From NCBI GenBank assembly GCA_944325415.1, contig CALUZW010000010.1, positions 28,509 to 92,508 of the forward strand: a stretch of DNA of 64,000 bases. Reading direction: 5' to 3'. This stretch comes from an uncultured Bacteroidales bacterium. Its GTDB lineage: Bacteria > Bacteroidota > Bacteroidia > Bacteroidales > UBA11471. The translations under genes and the position numbers were made by a program. A model generated the notes under the pieces. It worked only from the letters and a program-made list of their open reading frames with translations. It was not told the origin of the DNA and did not search any database. Position 1 is the stretch's first letter. Every line of letters begins with the position of its first letter. Shown here one piece after another: positions 52,108-60,758 of this stretch.

Positions 52108-54519
52108 ATGAGCGAAACGATGGACAACAAGCAACAACCCACGGTTCCTCCCGCGACAGAGGCTACCTTGGCAGGAGCAGCAAGCAGTCAATCGCCCGTT
52201 GCCCCTGCAACAGAGAGCGACACCCTCCACCGGGAAGAACCGTCTTCTCCCCGCCCCGACACGGCAACTCACCCGAGCGAAGCCGAAGAAGATGCCATGA
52301 TAGAGCGGGAATTTCAGGCCTTGCTTGTCGAATATCTCAACTCCAACCACAGGAAAAAGGTAGATATCATAGAACGAGCCTTCCGATTTGCCAAAGATGC
52401 CCATCACGGTATTCGGCGGCGATCGGGAGAGCCCTATATCATGCACCCCATCGCCGTAGCAAGAATCGTATGTGAGGAGATGGGACTGGGCTCTACCTCC
52501 ATCTGTTCGGCCCTCCTGCACGACGTGGTCGAAGACACCGAATATACCGTCGAAGACATCGAGAACCTCTTCGGCAAGAAAATCGCCATGATTGTATCGG
52601 GGCTGACCAAAATATCGGGAGGTATCTTTGGCGACCAGGCTTCGGCACAGGCCGAGAATTTCAGGAAGCTGCTGCTTACGATGTCGGAAGATATCCGTGT
52701 CATTCTGGTGAAGATGGCCGACCGTCTGCACAACATGCGCACCCTGGGCTCGATGCTGCCCAGCAAACAATACAAAATTGCCGGCGAAACGCTCTACATC
52801 TACGCGCCGTTGGCCCACCGTCTCGGCCTCTTTGCCATCAAGACCGAACTCGAAGACCTCAGTTTCAAATACGAGCACCCCGAAGCCTACGCCGAGATAC
52901 AGCACAACATCGCATCGAGCGAGGCTCACCGGCAAAAAGTATTCCAGGACTTCGCCGCCCCCATCACCGAGAAACTGCACGAGATGGGTGTGAAGTTTGA
53001 GATGAAAGCGCGCGTAAAATCGATTTACTCGATATGGAACAAGATGCAGAGCAAGAACATTCCGTTCGAGGAGGTCTATGACCTCTATGCCGTGCGCATC
53101 ATCTTCGACCCCAAACAGGAAGAAAACGAAAAGACCGAGTGTTTCAACATCTACTCGGTCATTACCGACATATACAAGGTACACCCCGAGCGCACCCGCG
53201 ACTGGGTGAGCCACCCCAAAGCCAACGGCTACCGCGCGCTGCACGTAACGGTCATGGGCCCCGACGGCAACTGGACCGAGGTGCAGATACGCAGCCGCAA
53301 GATGGACGAGATTGCCGAACGCGGATTTGCCGCCCACTGGAAATACAAGGTGGGAGGTGCCGACGAAGAGTCGGAACTCGACATCTGGCTGAAAACCATC
53401 AAGGAGATTCTTGAAAATCCCGAGCCCAACGCTCTCGACTTTCTCGACACCATCAAGCTCAACCTCTTTGCCTCGGAGATATTCGTGTTCACCCCGAAAG
53501 GCGAACTCAAAACACTCCCCAAAGATGCAACGGCCCTCGACTTTGCATTTATCCTGCACTCCGACCTCGGCTACCACTGCATCGCCGCCAAGGTCAATCA
53601 CAAACTGGTACCGCTGAGCCAGAAACTACAAAGTGGCGACCAGGTCGAAATCCTTACCTCCAAATCGCAAACGCCCAAAGAGGAGTGGATAAACTTCGTT
53701 ACCACCGCCAAAGCCAAGACCCAACTGCAAGCCGCCCTGCGCAAGGAGCGGAAAATCATCGCAGCCAAAGGTGAAGAAATCTACAACAAGTTCATCTCGG
53801 AAAACCACCTCATCACCAACGACCTGAGCATACTCGACCGCATACTCAACTACTTCGACATTGATAAAAAGGAGGAGCTGTTCTACCAGTTGGGCAAAAA
53901 CGAAATCGCCCTCGACGAGGAGGTAAAAAAACAGTTCAAAGGGAAAAACCGGAACGTCTTCATGCGTTATCTGCGTAATCCGTTCAGCAACAAAAGCAAC
54001 GCCAACAAACAGAACGACAAGAAGAAGCAGAACGACAAGGCGATTGTCGTACCCGGGAAAATCGATCGCAAGGCCACCTACATACTCAAAAGCAGCGACA
54101 CCGAGCGCAACTACATCATCGCCGCCTGCTGCAAACCCATACCGGGCGACGACGTACTCGGATATGTCAACGAAAAGGGTGAAGTCATCGTACACAAACA
54201 GTCCTGCCCGATAGCCATGAAACTGAAAAGCAGTTTCGGCTCGCGCCTCATCTCGGTGAAATGGGACAAACACCTGAACGAGTCGTTCCTTGTAGAAATC
54301 GAGATTGACGGCATCGACAGCATGGGGGTGCTCAACCGCATCACCCACATCATCTCCGACGATATGGCCGTGAATATCCGCAACCTCACCATATCGACCG
54401 ACGAAGGCCTGTTCCACGGAGAGGTGGGTGTCATGGTACATGATGCCCGCGACATCGAGAAATTGTGCAACAGGCTGAAAAAGATAGACGATGTAAAATC
54501 GGCCGCGCGCAAAAACTGA
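52108..54519 (+). CDS. Bifunctional (p)ppGpp synthetase/hydrolase, RelA/SpoT family
   Basis: 803 residues. A Pro/Ala/Ser-rich extension of about 65 residues precedes the HD hydrolase domain, with HHGIRRRSGEPYIMHPI and intact HDVVED (about 138-143), so hydrolysis should work. The synthetase domain has VYDLYAVRIIF, NGYRALHVTVMGP and EVQIRSRKMDEIAERGFAAHWKYK. A TGS domain (VFTPKGELKTLPKDATALDFAFILHSDLG), zinc-finger-like CCKPIPGDD, and a C-terminal ACT domain follow. It makes and degrades the alarmone (p)ppGpp on starvation. Probably co-transcribed with pfkA. Confidence 0.95.
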   Translation: MSETMDNKQQPTVPPATEATLAGAASSQSPVAPATESDTLHREEPSSPRPDTATHPSEAEEDAMIEREFQALLVEYLNSNHRKKVDIIERAFRFAKDAHHGIRRRSGEPYIMHPIAVARIVCEEMGLGSTSICSALLHDVVEDTEYTVEDIENLFGKKIAMIVSGLTKISGGIFGDQASAQAENFRKLLLTMSEDIRVILVKMADRLHNMRTLGSMLPSKQYKIAGETLYIYAPLAHRLGLFAIKTELEDLSFKYEHPEAYAEIQHNIASSEAHRQKVFQDFAAPITEKLHEMGVKFEMKARVKSIYSIWNKMQSKNIPFEEVYDLYAVRIIFDPKQEENEKTECFNIYSVITDIYKVHPERTRDWVSHPKANGYRALHVTVMGPDGNWTEVQIRSRKMDEIAERGFAAHWKYKVGGADEESELDIWLKTIKEILENPEPNALDFLDTIKLNLFASEIFVFTPKGELKTLPKDATALDFAFILHSDLGYHCIAAKVNHKLVPLSQKLQSGDQVEILTSKSQTPKEEWINFVTTAKAKTQLQAALRKERKIIAAKGEEIYNKFISENHLITNDLSILDRILNYFDIDKKEELFYQLGKNEIALDEEVKKQFKGKNRNVFMRYLRNPFSNKSNANKQNDKKKQNDKAIVVPGKIDRKATYILKSSDTERNYIIAACCKPIPGDDVLGYVNEKGEVIVHKQSCPIAMKLKSSFGSRLISVKWDKHLNESFLVEIEIDGIDSMGVLNRITHIISDDMAVNIRNLTISTDEGLFHGEVGVMVHDARDIEKLCNRLKKIDDVKSAARKN

Positions 54520-54637
54520 GAGGGCCATTCCCCCCACCCGACAAAAACGCCACACGCTCCACTCTCCGTCCTGACCTCGGAAACAAACGTCAAGGCACGG
54601 GAATTTACAACGCGACTAAAAGGCTCAAAAGGTCGTG

Positions 54638-56032
54638 CTACTTCTCTACACGGGCGAGGCCCAGCCGCGATACCGAAGAGAGGGCTCCGCACAGTGTAAG
54701 CACACCGGCCAGAAGCATGGCATCGTGAGGTGCCGTATCGCCGAAGATATGAAACAAGAGAGCCACCAGGGCAGCACCGGTTGTCTGACCCAACAGGCGG
54801 GCTGTCGCCAGCATACCACCTGCACTACCTGTGCGGTGGGGAGGGGCCGAACTGAGCAGCATATGGTTGTTGGGCGACTGGAAAAAGCCGAATCCCATAC
54901 CACAAAGCATCAGCCGCCACATGAGGCCGAAGTGTGTCGTATCGACCGGCACAAAAGAGAGCAGAAAGCAACCCACACTCATCACCGTCAACCCCACACC
55001 GCCTAAAACTCCGGGGTGTACCCGCCCCACCAGCCAACCGGCCAACGGCGCCACAAATACAATGACAAGCGGCCACGAGGTCATCAGCAACCCCGTACCC
55101 ACGGCCTCGTAATGGAACGTATCGACCAACATAAAAGGCATGGCAATCATCACCAGCATCTGCGAAGTAAACGACAAAATGCTGGTAACCACAGAGAGCG
55201 AGAAGGCCGGAATACGCAACAAATCAAATGGCAGCATGGGATAGGCGTCGTGCAACTGCATGCGCACATAAAAGAATCCCACAAAAAGCAGAAGCAGGAG
55301 ACCGGCCCAAATGGTCCCATGAGAAACGTCGTGTGAATAGGCTTCGATACAACCGATAAGCAGGCCGAACGTCATGGCATTGAAAAGGGCCTCTTTCCAC
55401 TTGAAGCGACGACCCAGCACACGGGTAGGATTGGACGGCAAGAATTTTCGGCCCAAGTAGAAGGTAACAAGGCCTACCGGAATGTTGATGGCAAAGAGCC
55501 AAGGCCAGGAACCCACCGATAAAATGGCGGCAGCCAAGGTAGGCCCGGCTACCGAAGCAATAGCCACAATAGTGGCATTCAGTCCTACCCCCTTGCCCAA
55601 ATGGCGTTTGGGATAAATAATACGCACAAGCGACGTATTGACACTCATTATCATGGCGGCACCTATACCTTGGAACACCCGGGCAATAACCAGCCACAAA
55701 AGAGTACTGGTAAGGGCACAAAACAGCGAACCGGCGGTAAACACCGCCACGCCATAGAGATAGATACGCTTATACCCGAAAAGTTCGCCAAGCGAAGAGA
55801 AGGGAAGAAGTGTCATCATGATTACCAGCTGAAAGGCATTGATAACCCAAATGGAATCGGACGATGACACCTGTAAATCTTCGGAAATCGTAGGCAAGGC
55901 TACATTGCATATCGTACCGTCGATAACCGCCAGAAAAAGACCGGCAAAAGTGGCTATCATGGCATAATAAATACGGGGACGATGCAACCCGTCCCAATTC
56001 AAGTCGCCTACAATCTCACCTTTCTGCTCCAT
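54638..56032 (-). CDS. MFS transporter, DHA2 (EmrB/QacA) drug:proton antiporter type
   Basis: 464 residues with about 14 hydrophobic helices, the DHA2 count. Typical blocks: FLAVIDGTICNVALPTIS in helix 1, WVINAFQLVIMMTLLPFSSLGELFGYKRIYLYG (motif A), VIARVFQGIGAAMIMSVNTSLVRIIYP, and SVAGPTLAAAILSVGSWPWLFAINIPVG (motif C, antiporter). It probably exports hydrophobic compounds or antibiotics. No membrane-fusion partner gene is adjacent, so it may act alone in the inner membrane. Confidence 0.9.
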   Translation of the reverse strand: MEQKGEIVGDLNWDGLHRPRIYYAMIATFAGLFLAVIDGTICNVALPTISEDLQVSSSDSIWVINAFQLVIMMTLLPFSSLGELFGYKRIYLYGVAVFTAGSLFCALTSTLLWLVIARVFQGIGAAMIMSVNTSLVRIIYPKRHLGKGVGLNATIVAIASVAGPTLAAAILSVGSWPWLFAINIPVGLVTFYLGRKFLPSNPTRVLGRRFKWKEALFNAMTFGLLIGCIEAYSHDVSHGTIWAGLLLLLFVGFFYVRMQLHDAYPMLPFDLLRIPAFSLSVVTSILSFTSQMLVMIAMPFMLVDTFHYEAVGTGLLMTSWPLVIVFVAPLAGWLVGRVHPGVLGGVGLTVMSVGCFLLSFVPVDTTHFGLMWRLMLCGMGFGFFQSPNNHMLLSSAPPHRTGSAGGMLATARLLGQTTGAALVALLFHIFGDTAPHDAMLLAGVLTLCGALSSVSRLGLARVEK

Positions 56033-56064
56033 AGCAAATACCTATAAACCTGTTTTTCCGACGA

Positions 56065-56072
56065 CAAAAGTA
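56065..56072 (-). promoter_or_regulatory. -7 box TACTTTTG of the MFS gene
   Basis: TAnnTTTG match on the minus strand, 33 nt before the ATG at 56032. The rest of the gap to 56300 shows no recognised element. Confidence 0.5.
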
Positions 56073-56300
56073 CACATTATTCCGCTGGGTAACCGCGGTT
56101 TCTTTCCGTTTTCTATTCCGAAGCGCACAATTACGCTGAAATTCAGCGATATATTCCCTTTCAAAAAAGCACCACCCGAAAGCGGCAAAGCCCTTTTGCC
56201 GTATAAAATATTTTCCATAAATTGCACTCGTTTTCGGCGTAAACATTTTGTACACACAAATACGCCCTCCGTAGAAAAAAGTTGTCATAATCTCATAACG

Positions 56301-58358
56301 ATGAAAAAGACTTTGCGACACATTTTCATGACCCGCATCGGTCTCTGCCAAACAGCCTACTTCGTAGGTGCGGTTGCCATTATTCTCTATTTTTTCCCGA
56401 GAGAAGAAAAATCGGAATATGTTTTTCAAGAAGGAAAGCCCTGGAAATACGGACTGCTGACAGCTGCCTACGACTTTCCCATCTATAAAAGCGAGGAACA
56501 ACTGAAACACGAACAGGACAGCGTCGTCAAGACTCTGCGGCCGTTTTTCATCGAAGAGCCCAACGTAGGTACAGCACAAATAAACAACTTCAAACGCGAA
56601 CACCAGGCGCTGCTACAAAATGCCGAGTCGGCCAGTGCCTATCGCTATGTATTGAAAGCGCTGGAAGAGGTCTATAAAAAAGGTATTATTGACACCAATA
56701 CATACAATTCGCTGATACACAACGGTACGCCGGGTGTTCGCATCGTAAGCCGCAACACCGTCAAAGAGGAGTGCGAGGTATCGGAACTGCTCTCGCTGCG
56801 CTCAGCCTACGAATATATTATGACCCACGCTACCGTGCAACAGCAACAGATACTGAACTCGTGCAACCTGAACAACTATCTGTCGGAAAACCTCACCTAC
56901 GACAGCCTGAAATCGCAGAATGCCCGCTTCGAACTGCTGCAACGCATACCCTCCTCGATAGGCATGGTGCAGAAAGGCGAGAAAATCATCAACCGCGGCG
57001 ACATCGTGACCCCGCACACCTATCTCATACTCCAATCGTTCGAGACTGTCAACCAGCGCAACAACACGCGTACCCATCAACAAAAAATGTTCATCATGTT
57101 GGGTCAGGCACTGGTCATCATCTGTCTGCTCGTCTTCCTCTACCGCTACTTGGCAATCTTCTACCCCCGCACATTCAACGACCCCAAGAAGCTCGCTTTC
57201 ATCATGATTATGATTACCGGCATGACGGTCATCTGCTACCTGCTGTGCGGTATGTTCACCACCTCGGGAATGTACCTGGTGCCGTTTGCCATACTACCCA
57301 TCACGATTGTTGTCTTCCTAAAAAAATCCATAGCCCTCATTTCGAGTCTCATATCCATACTATTGTGCGCCTTTGTCGTGCCATATCCGCTGGAATTCTT
57401 ATTCCTGCAAACTGCCGTAACCGTAACGGCCATCAACAACATGAAAGAACTGGTAAGACGTTCCCAACTGTTGCGCTGTGTCATACTCATCTTCCTCACC
57501 TACTGCTTCACCTACACGGGTTATACCCTCATCTTTGAAGACTGGACCAAGCTCGACCCACAACTCTTCTTCTACCTGGGTATTAACTGCGGTCTTCTGT
57601 TCTTTACCTATCTACTCATTTATCTGCTCGAAAAGGTCTTCGGTTTTGTGTCGACGGTTACGCTGGTCGAACTTTCCGACATCAACCTCCCCATATTCCG
57701 ACAACTGTCGGAGGTATGCCCCGGCACATTCCAACACTCGATGCAGGTATCGAATCTCGCTACCGAAGCTGCCGACTGCATCGGCGCCCAGGCTCAACTG
57801 GTACGCACGGGAGCGCTCTACCACGACATCGGTAAAATGGCCAACCCCACCTTCTTTACCGAAAATCAGAACGGCGTCAATCCTCACAACGGCCGTCCCT
57901 ATGAAGAGAGCGCGCAAATTGTCATCAGCCATGTAAAAGACGGTGTCAGGATAGCCGAGAAACTCAACCTGCCCCAAACCATCACCGATTTTATCAGGAC
58001 TCACCACGGACGCAGCAAGGCCAAATATTTCTACAACTCCTATGTGAACGAACACCCCGACGAGGAGGTAAACGAAGAACTGTTTACCTACCCCGGCCCC
58101 AATCCTTTCACCAAGGAACAGGCCATTCTCATGATGGCCGACGCCGTAGAAGCCGCCTCGCGCAGCCTGAAAGAGTACACCGAGGAGAATATCTCCAAGC
58201 TGGTAAACACCATCATCGACAGCCAGATTGCCGACGGACTGCTGAACAACAGCCCCATCAGTTTCCGCGACATCTGCGACATCAAAGAGGCCTTCATCGA
58301 GAAGCTCAAAACCATGTATCATACCCGCATCAGCTATCCCGAATTGCACAAGAAATAA
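56301..58358 (+). CDS. 7TM-HD family cyclic dinucleotide phosphodiesterase (PgpH-like)
   Basis: 685 residues from ATG 56301 (MKKTLRHIFMTRIGL). One N-terminal transmembrane helix and an extracytoplasmic 7TMR-HDED domain of about 240 residues (FPIYKSEEQLKHEQDSVVKTLRPFF, VQKGEKIINRGDIVTPHTYLILQSFE) precede seven membrane helices (about 270-460). The C-terminal HD domain has CPGTFQHSMQVSNLATEAA, GALYHDIGKM, HVKDGVRIAEKLNLP and DFIRTHHG, with all His/Asp metal ligands visible. PgpH homologues in Firmicutes hydrolyse c-di-AMP, and the same role is likely here. Confidence 0.88.
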   Translation: MKKTLRHIFMTRIGLCQTAYFVGAVAIILYFFPREEKSEYVFQEGKPWKYGLLTAAYDFPIYKSEEQLKHEQDSVVKTLRPFFIEEPNVGTAQINNFKREHQALLQNAESASAYRYVLKALEEVYKKGIIDTNTYNSLIHNGTPGVRIVSRNTVKEECEVSELLSLRSAYEYIMTHATVQQQQILNSCNLNNYLSENLTYDSLKSQNARFELLQRIPSSIGMVQKGEKIINRGDIVTPHTYLILQSFETVNQRNNTRTHQQKMFIMLGQALVIICLLVFLYRYLAIFYPRTFNDPKKLAFIMIMITGMTVICYLLCGMFTTSGMYLVPFAILPITIVVFLKKSIALISSLISILLCAFVVPYPLEFLFLQTAVTVTAINNMKELVRRSQLLRCVILIFLTYCFTYTGYTLIFEDWTKLDPQLFFYLGINCGLLFFTYLLIYLLEKVFGFVSTVTLVELSDINLPIFRQLSEVCPGTFQHSMQVSNLATEAADCIGAQAQLVRTGALYHDIGKMANPTFFTENQNGVNPHNGRPYEESAQIVISHVKDGVRIAEKLNLPQTITDFIRTHHGRSKAKYFYNSYVNEHPDEEVNEELFTYPGPNPFTKEQAILMMADAVEAASRSLKEYTEENISKLVNTIIDSQIADGLLNNSPISFRDICDIKEAFIEKLKTMYHTRISYPELHKK

Positions 58359-58422
58359 CCATGTACACAACTTTGTCGCGCCGCTCGTTGGAGGACGGCG
58401 TGACGAAGGCAGTTTATAAAAC

Positions 58423-58464
58423 AAAAGAGCGAGGCGCTCCTTATGGGGAGCGCCTCACTCTTTT
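58423..58464. terminator. Bidirectional terminator
   Basis: GAGGCGCTCC (58431-58440) pairs with 58447-58456. The stem is extended by AAAAGAG/CTCTTTT after one mismatch. It lies between convergent genes. Confidence 0.8.
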
Positions 58465-58483
58465 TCTCATCTCAACCTCTATC

Positions 58484-59626
58484 CTACCGCTTCACATTCA
58501 ACGCCGAAAGGATACGGGCAAAGACCTCGGTATTCTCTATCACGCCACAGAAATCGCCGGCGTGAGGTCCATAAGCATAGAGCGGCACCAGGACGGGCGA
58601 ATGGCCGCCGGTGGCAAAATGGCCCGATACTTTGCCTTGGGCCATGTCTCCATCGCCCAGCGCCAGCCCGCCGGTTTCGTGGTCGGCCAAGACAATGACC
58701 AACGTCTCCCCATTGCTGTCGGCAAAACGCAACGCTTCGGCCACGGCCTTGTCAAAATCGAGCGTTTCCCGCACAACCCCCTCGATGTCGCCATTATGGG
58801 CGGCATGGTCTATCTCTGCCCCTTCGACCATAAGGAAGAATCCCTTTTTTGATTTCTGGTCGAGAAACGAAAGAGCATATCGGGTAACACTTCTCAGATA
58901 GGCCGTATCGCGTCCGTCCTTGACTTGTGTAGCATCTCGGTCGCAGGCAATAAGAGCCACCTTCTCGGGAGCCCGAGCGGGCAAGGCCGTGAAGTCGTGC
59001 AACACGGTGAAGCCCTGCGCCCGCAACGAATCGAGACGCTCCTCACCCGTGGCATTGAAAAGCGACACACTGCTGCCGGCAACAAAGAGAGCCCGCGTGC
59101 GCAACAGGTCGGAGAGGATTTCCCGGGTCATGCTACGCTGGGGTTGGTGGGTATAGAACGCCGAGGGAGTGGCTCCCGAGATTTTGTCGGTGGTGACAAT
59201 TCCGGTGGCATAGCCTTTGCCCGAAAGTATCTCGGTCATATTCGGCAACCGGCAACCGGCCGTATCGACTCCGAGACTTCCGTTACGGGTCTTGCAACCT
59301 GTGGCATAAGCGGTCCCGGCAGCGGCCGAGTCGGTGATGTAACGGTTGGCCGACTGAGTCCTGACCAGACCGATATGGCGCATACGGGCCATCGTCAGGT
59401 CGCCACCGTTGGCATGCAAGGCGGCCGTCATGTGGGCCAGCCCCATACCGTCGCCCACCAGAAGTATCACATTCTTTACTTTCCGGTCGGCTCCGTCGGT
59501 ACGGTAAGTCGGTGTATAGACCGCCTGCCGGGCAGGCGAAACATAGGGTGTAAACTGGGCGGAAGCCGAAAGGGCAACAAAGGCCGAGGCTACCAGCATA
59601 CATACAGAAATAATCGGTGTTTTCAT
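58484..59626 (-). CDS. Alkaline phosphatase
   Basis: 380 residues with a signal peptide (ISVCMLVASAFVALSASAQ). Alkaline phosphatase superfamily: NVILLVGDGMGLAHM (first metal Asp), ITDSAAAGTAYATG with the nucleophile Ser, EGAEIDHAAHNGD (metal ligands), LADHETGG (DH ligand) and the late His in FATGGHSP. It releases inorganic phosphate from organic phosphomonoesters in the periplasm, complementing the Pst system. It starts 7 nt after the rnz stop, so the two form a transcriptional unit. Confidence 0.93.
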   Translation of the reverse strand: MKTPIISVCMLVASAFVALSASAQFTPYVSPARQAVYTPTYRTDGADRKVKNVILLVGDGMGLAHMTAALHANGGDLTMARMRHIGLVRTQSANRYITDSAAAGTAYATGCKTRNGSLGVDTAGCRLPNMTEILSGKGYATGIVTTDKISGATPSAFYTHQPQRSMTREILSDLLRTRALFVAGSSVSLFNATGEERLDSLRAQGFTVLHDFTALPARAPEKVALIACDRDATQVKDGRDTAYLRSVTRYALSFLDQKSKKGFFLMVEGAEIDHAAHNGDIEGVVRETLDFDKAVAEALRFADSNGETLVIVLADHETGGLALGDGDMAQGKVSGHFATGGHSPVLVPLYAYGPHAGDFCGVIENTEVFARILSALNVKR

Positions 59627-59633
59627 ATCAGTG

Positions 59634-60548
59634 TCAAAATGAATATCTCAATCCTTCGCGAGCCAGTATCGTATCGGCAAACTCCTCACGCGCCTCGGCC
59701 AGCAGTGTCTCTTCGTCGTTGTAACGGGCCGAAAAATGGCCTATCATCAGTTTTTTCACCCGGGCATTCCGGGCCATGAGACCAGCCTGTCGGGCCGTGG
59801 AGTGCAGGGTGTGCCGGGCCATGGCAACGGCCTCATCGCCGAAAGTAGCTTCGTGATAGAGCAGGTCGACCCCCTCGATAAGGGGTATGAGCTTCTCGTT
59901 GTAGGCGGTATCGGAACAGTAGGCATAGCGCACTGGCGGAGCTGCCGGCCGTGTGAGACGACTGTTGGGGACGACAGTCCCGTCGGGCAGGACAAAATCG
60001 GCCCCGGCCTTGATTTCGGCCCGACGGTAATGGGGTATCTTGTAAAACTCGGCCATATCGCCCAAGAGATGGCGGGGCGCCTCTTTTTCTTCAAAGAGGA
60101 ATCCGGCCGCCGGGATACGGTGTTTCAAGGGGAGTGTCTTGACGGTGAGGGTATCGTCTTCGTAGATGGTCGCCGACTTAAAGGGAGAGAATGGCTCGAT
60201 GCGCACCTCAAAAGGAAGCTCCTGGCAGAAGGTCTCGAACAAGGGCGGAAAAATGCGTAAAGCATCGGGAACCGCGTGTATAATCACCTCGCCGCCACGA
60301 TCGAGCAGGCCCAGTGTCGATATGAGCCCGACCAGCCCCAGGCAATGGTCGCCATGCAGATGCGAAATAAAGATATGCTGCAACCGCATGAGTTTCAACC
60401 CCTGCCGGCGGTAGTGCTGCTGGGTTCCCTCGCCGCAATCGACAAGAAACACGCGGTCGCGATGACTCAGTGCCTGCGCGCTGGGGTTATGGCGGAGGGT
60501 GGGGAAAGCCGAGCCGCAACCCAATATCGACAATTCAAAACGGTTCAT
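59634..60548 (-). CDS. rnz: Ribonuclease Z
   Basis: 304 residues, metallo-beta-lactamase fold tRNA 3' endonuclease. Matures tRNA 3' ends, needed because the tRNA-Arg here lacks encoded CCA. Conserved elements: ILGCGSAFPT, VDCGEGTQQHYRRQG, HIFISHLHGDHCLGL (metal-binding HxHxDH), the exosite-type loop in the middle, YCSDTAYNEKL, HEATFGDE, and HSTARQAGLMA, MIGHFSARY. Confidence 0.95.
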   Translation of the reverse strand: MNRFELSILGCGSAFPTLRHNPSAQALSHRDRVFLVDCGEGTQQHYRRQGLKLMRLQHIFISHLHGDHCLGLVGLISTLGLLDRGGEVIIHAVPDALRIFPPLFETFCQELPFEVRIEPFSPFKSATIYEDDTLTVKTLPLKHRIPAAGFLFEEKEAPRHLLGDMAEFYKIPHYRRAEIKAGADFVLPDGTVVPNSRLTRPAAPPVRYAYCSDTAYNEKLIPLIEGVDLLYHEATFGDEAVAMARHTLHSTARQAGLMARNARVKKLMIGHFSARYNDEETLLAEAREEFADTILAREGLRYSF

Positions 60549-60579
60549 GGCTCATCGGGGTCTTTTATGTTTTGAGGTA

Positions 60580-60611
60580 CAAAAGTAACGATTCACCTCG
60601 GGTATCACAAA
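60580..60611 (-). promoter_or_regulatory. Promoter of rnz
   Basis: Minus strand TTTG (60611-60608), 20 nt, TACTTTTG (60587-60580), 32 nt before the ATG. Confidence 0.8.
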
Positions 60612-60703
60612 TTTAGGGCATTTCGTTTCCATGACATTTTTTGCCGGGAAGAGAAACGACAGCCAACCGGCCAACCGATTCTACGCGACAATACCGCAAA
60701 AGA

Positions 60704-60735
60704 GAAGCGCCGTGCTGTACACAGCACGGCGCTTC
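60704..60735 (-). terminator. Terminator of rpsA
   Basis: A perfect 15-bp inverted repeat (60704-60718 with 60721-60735) is followed on the minus strand by TCTTTTG, 24 nt past the rpsA stop. Confidence 0.8.
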
Positions 60736-60758
60736 GCAGGTATGATTACCCCGGACAA

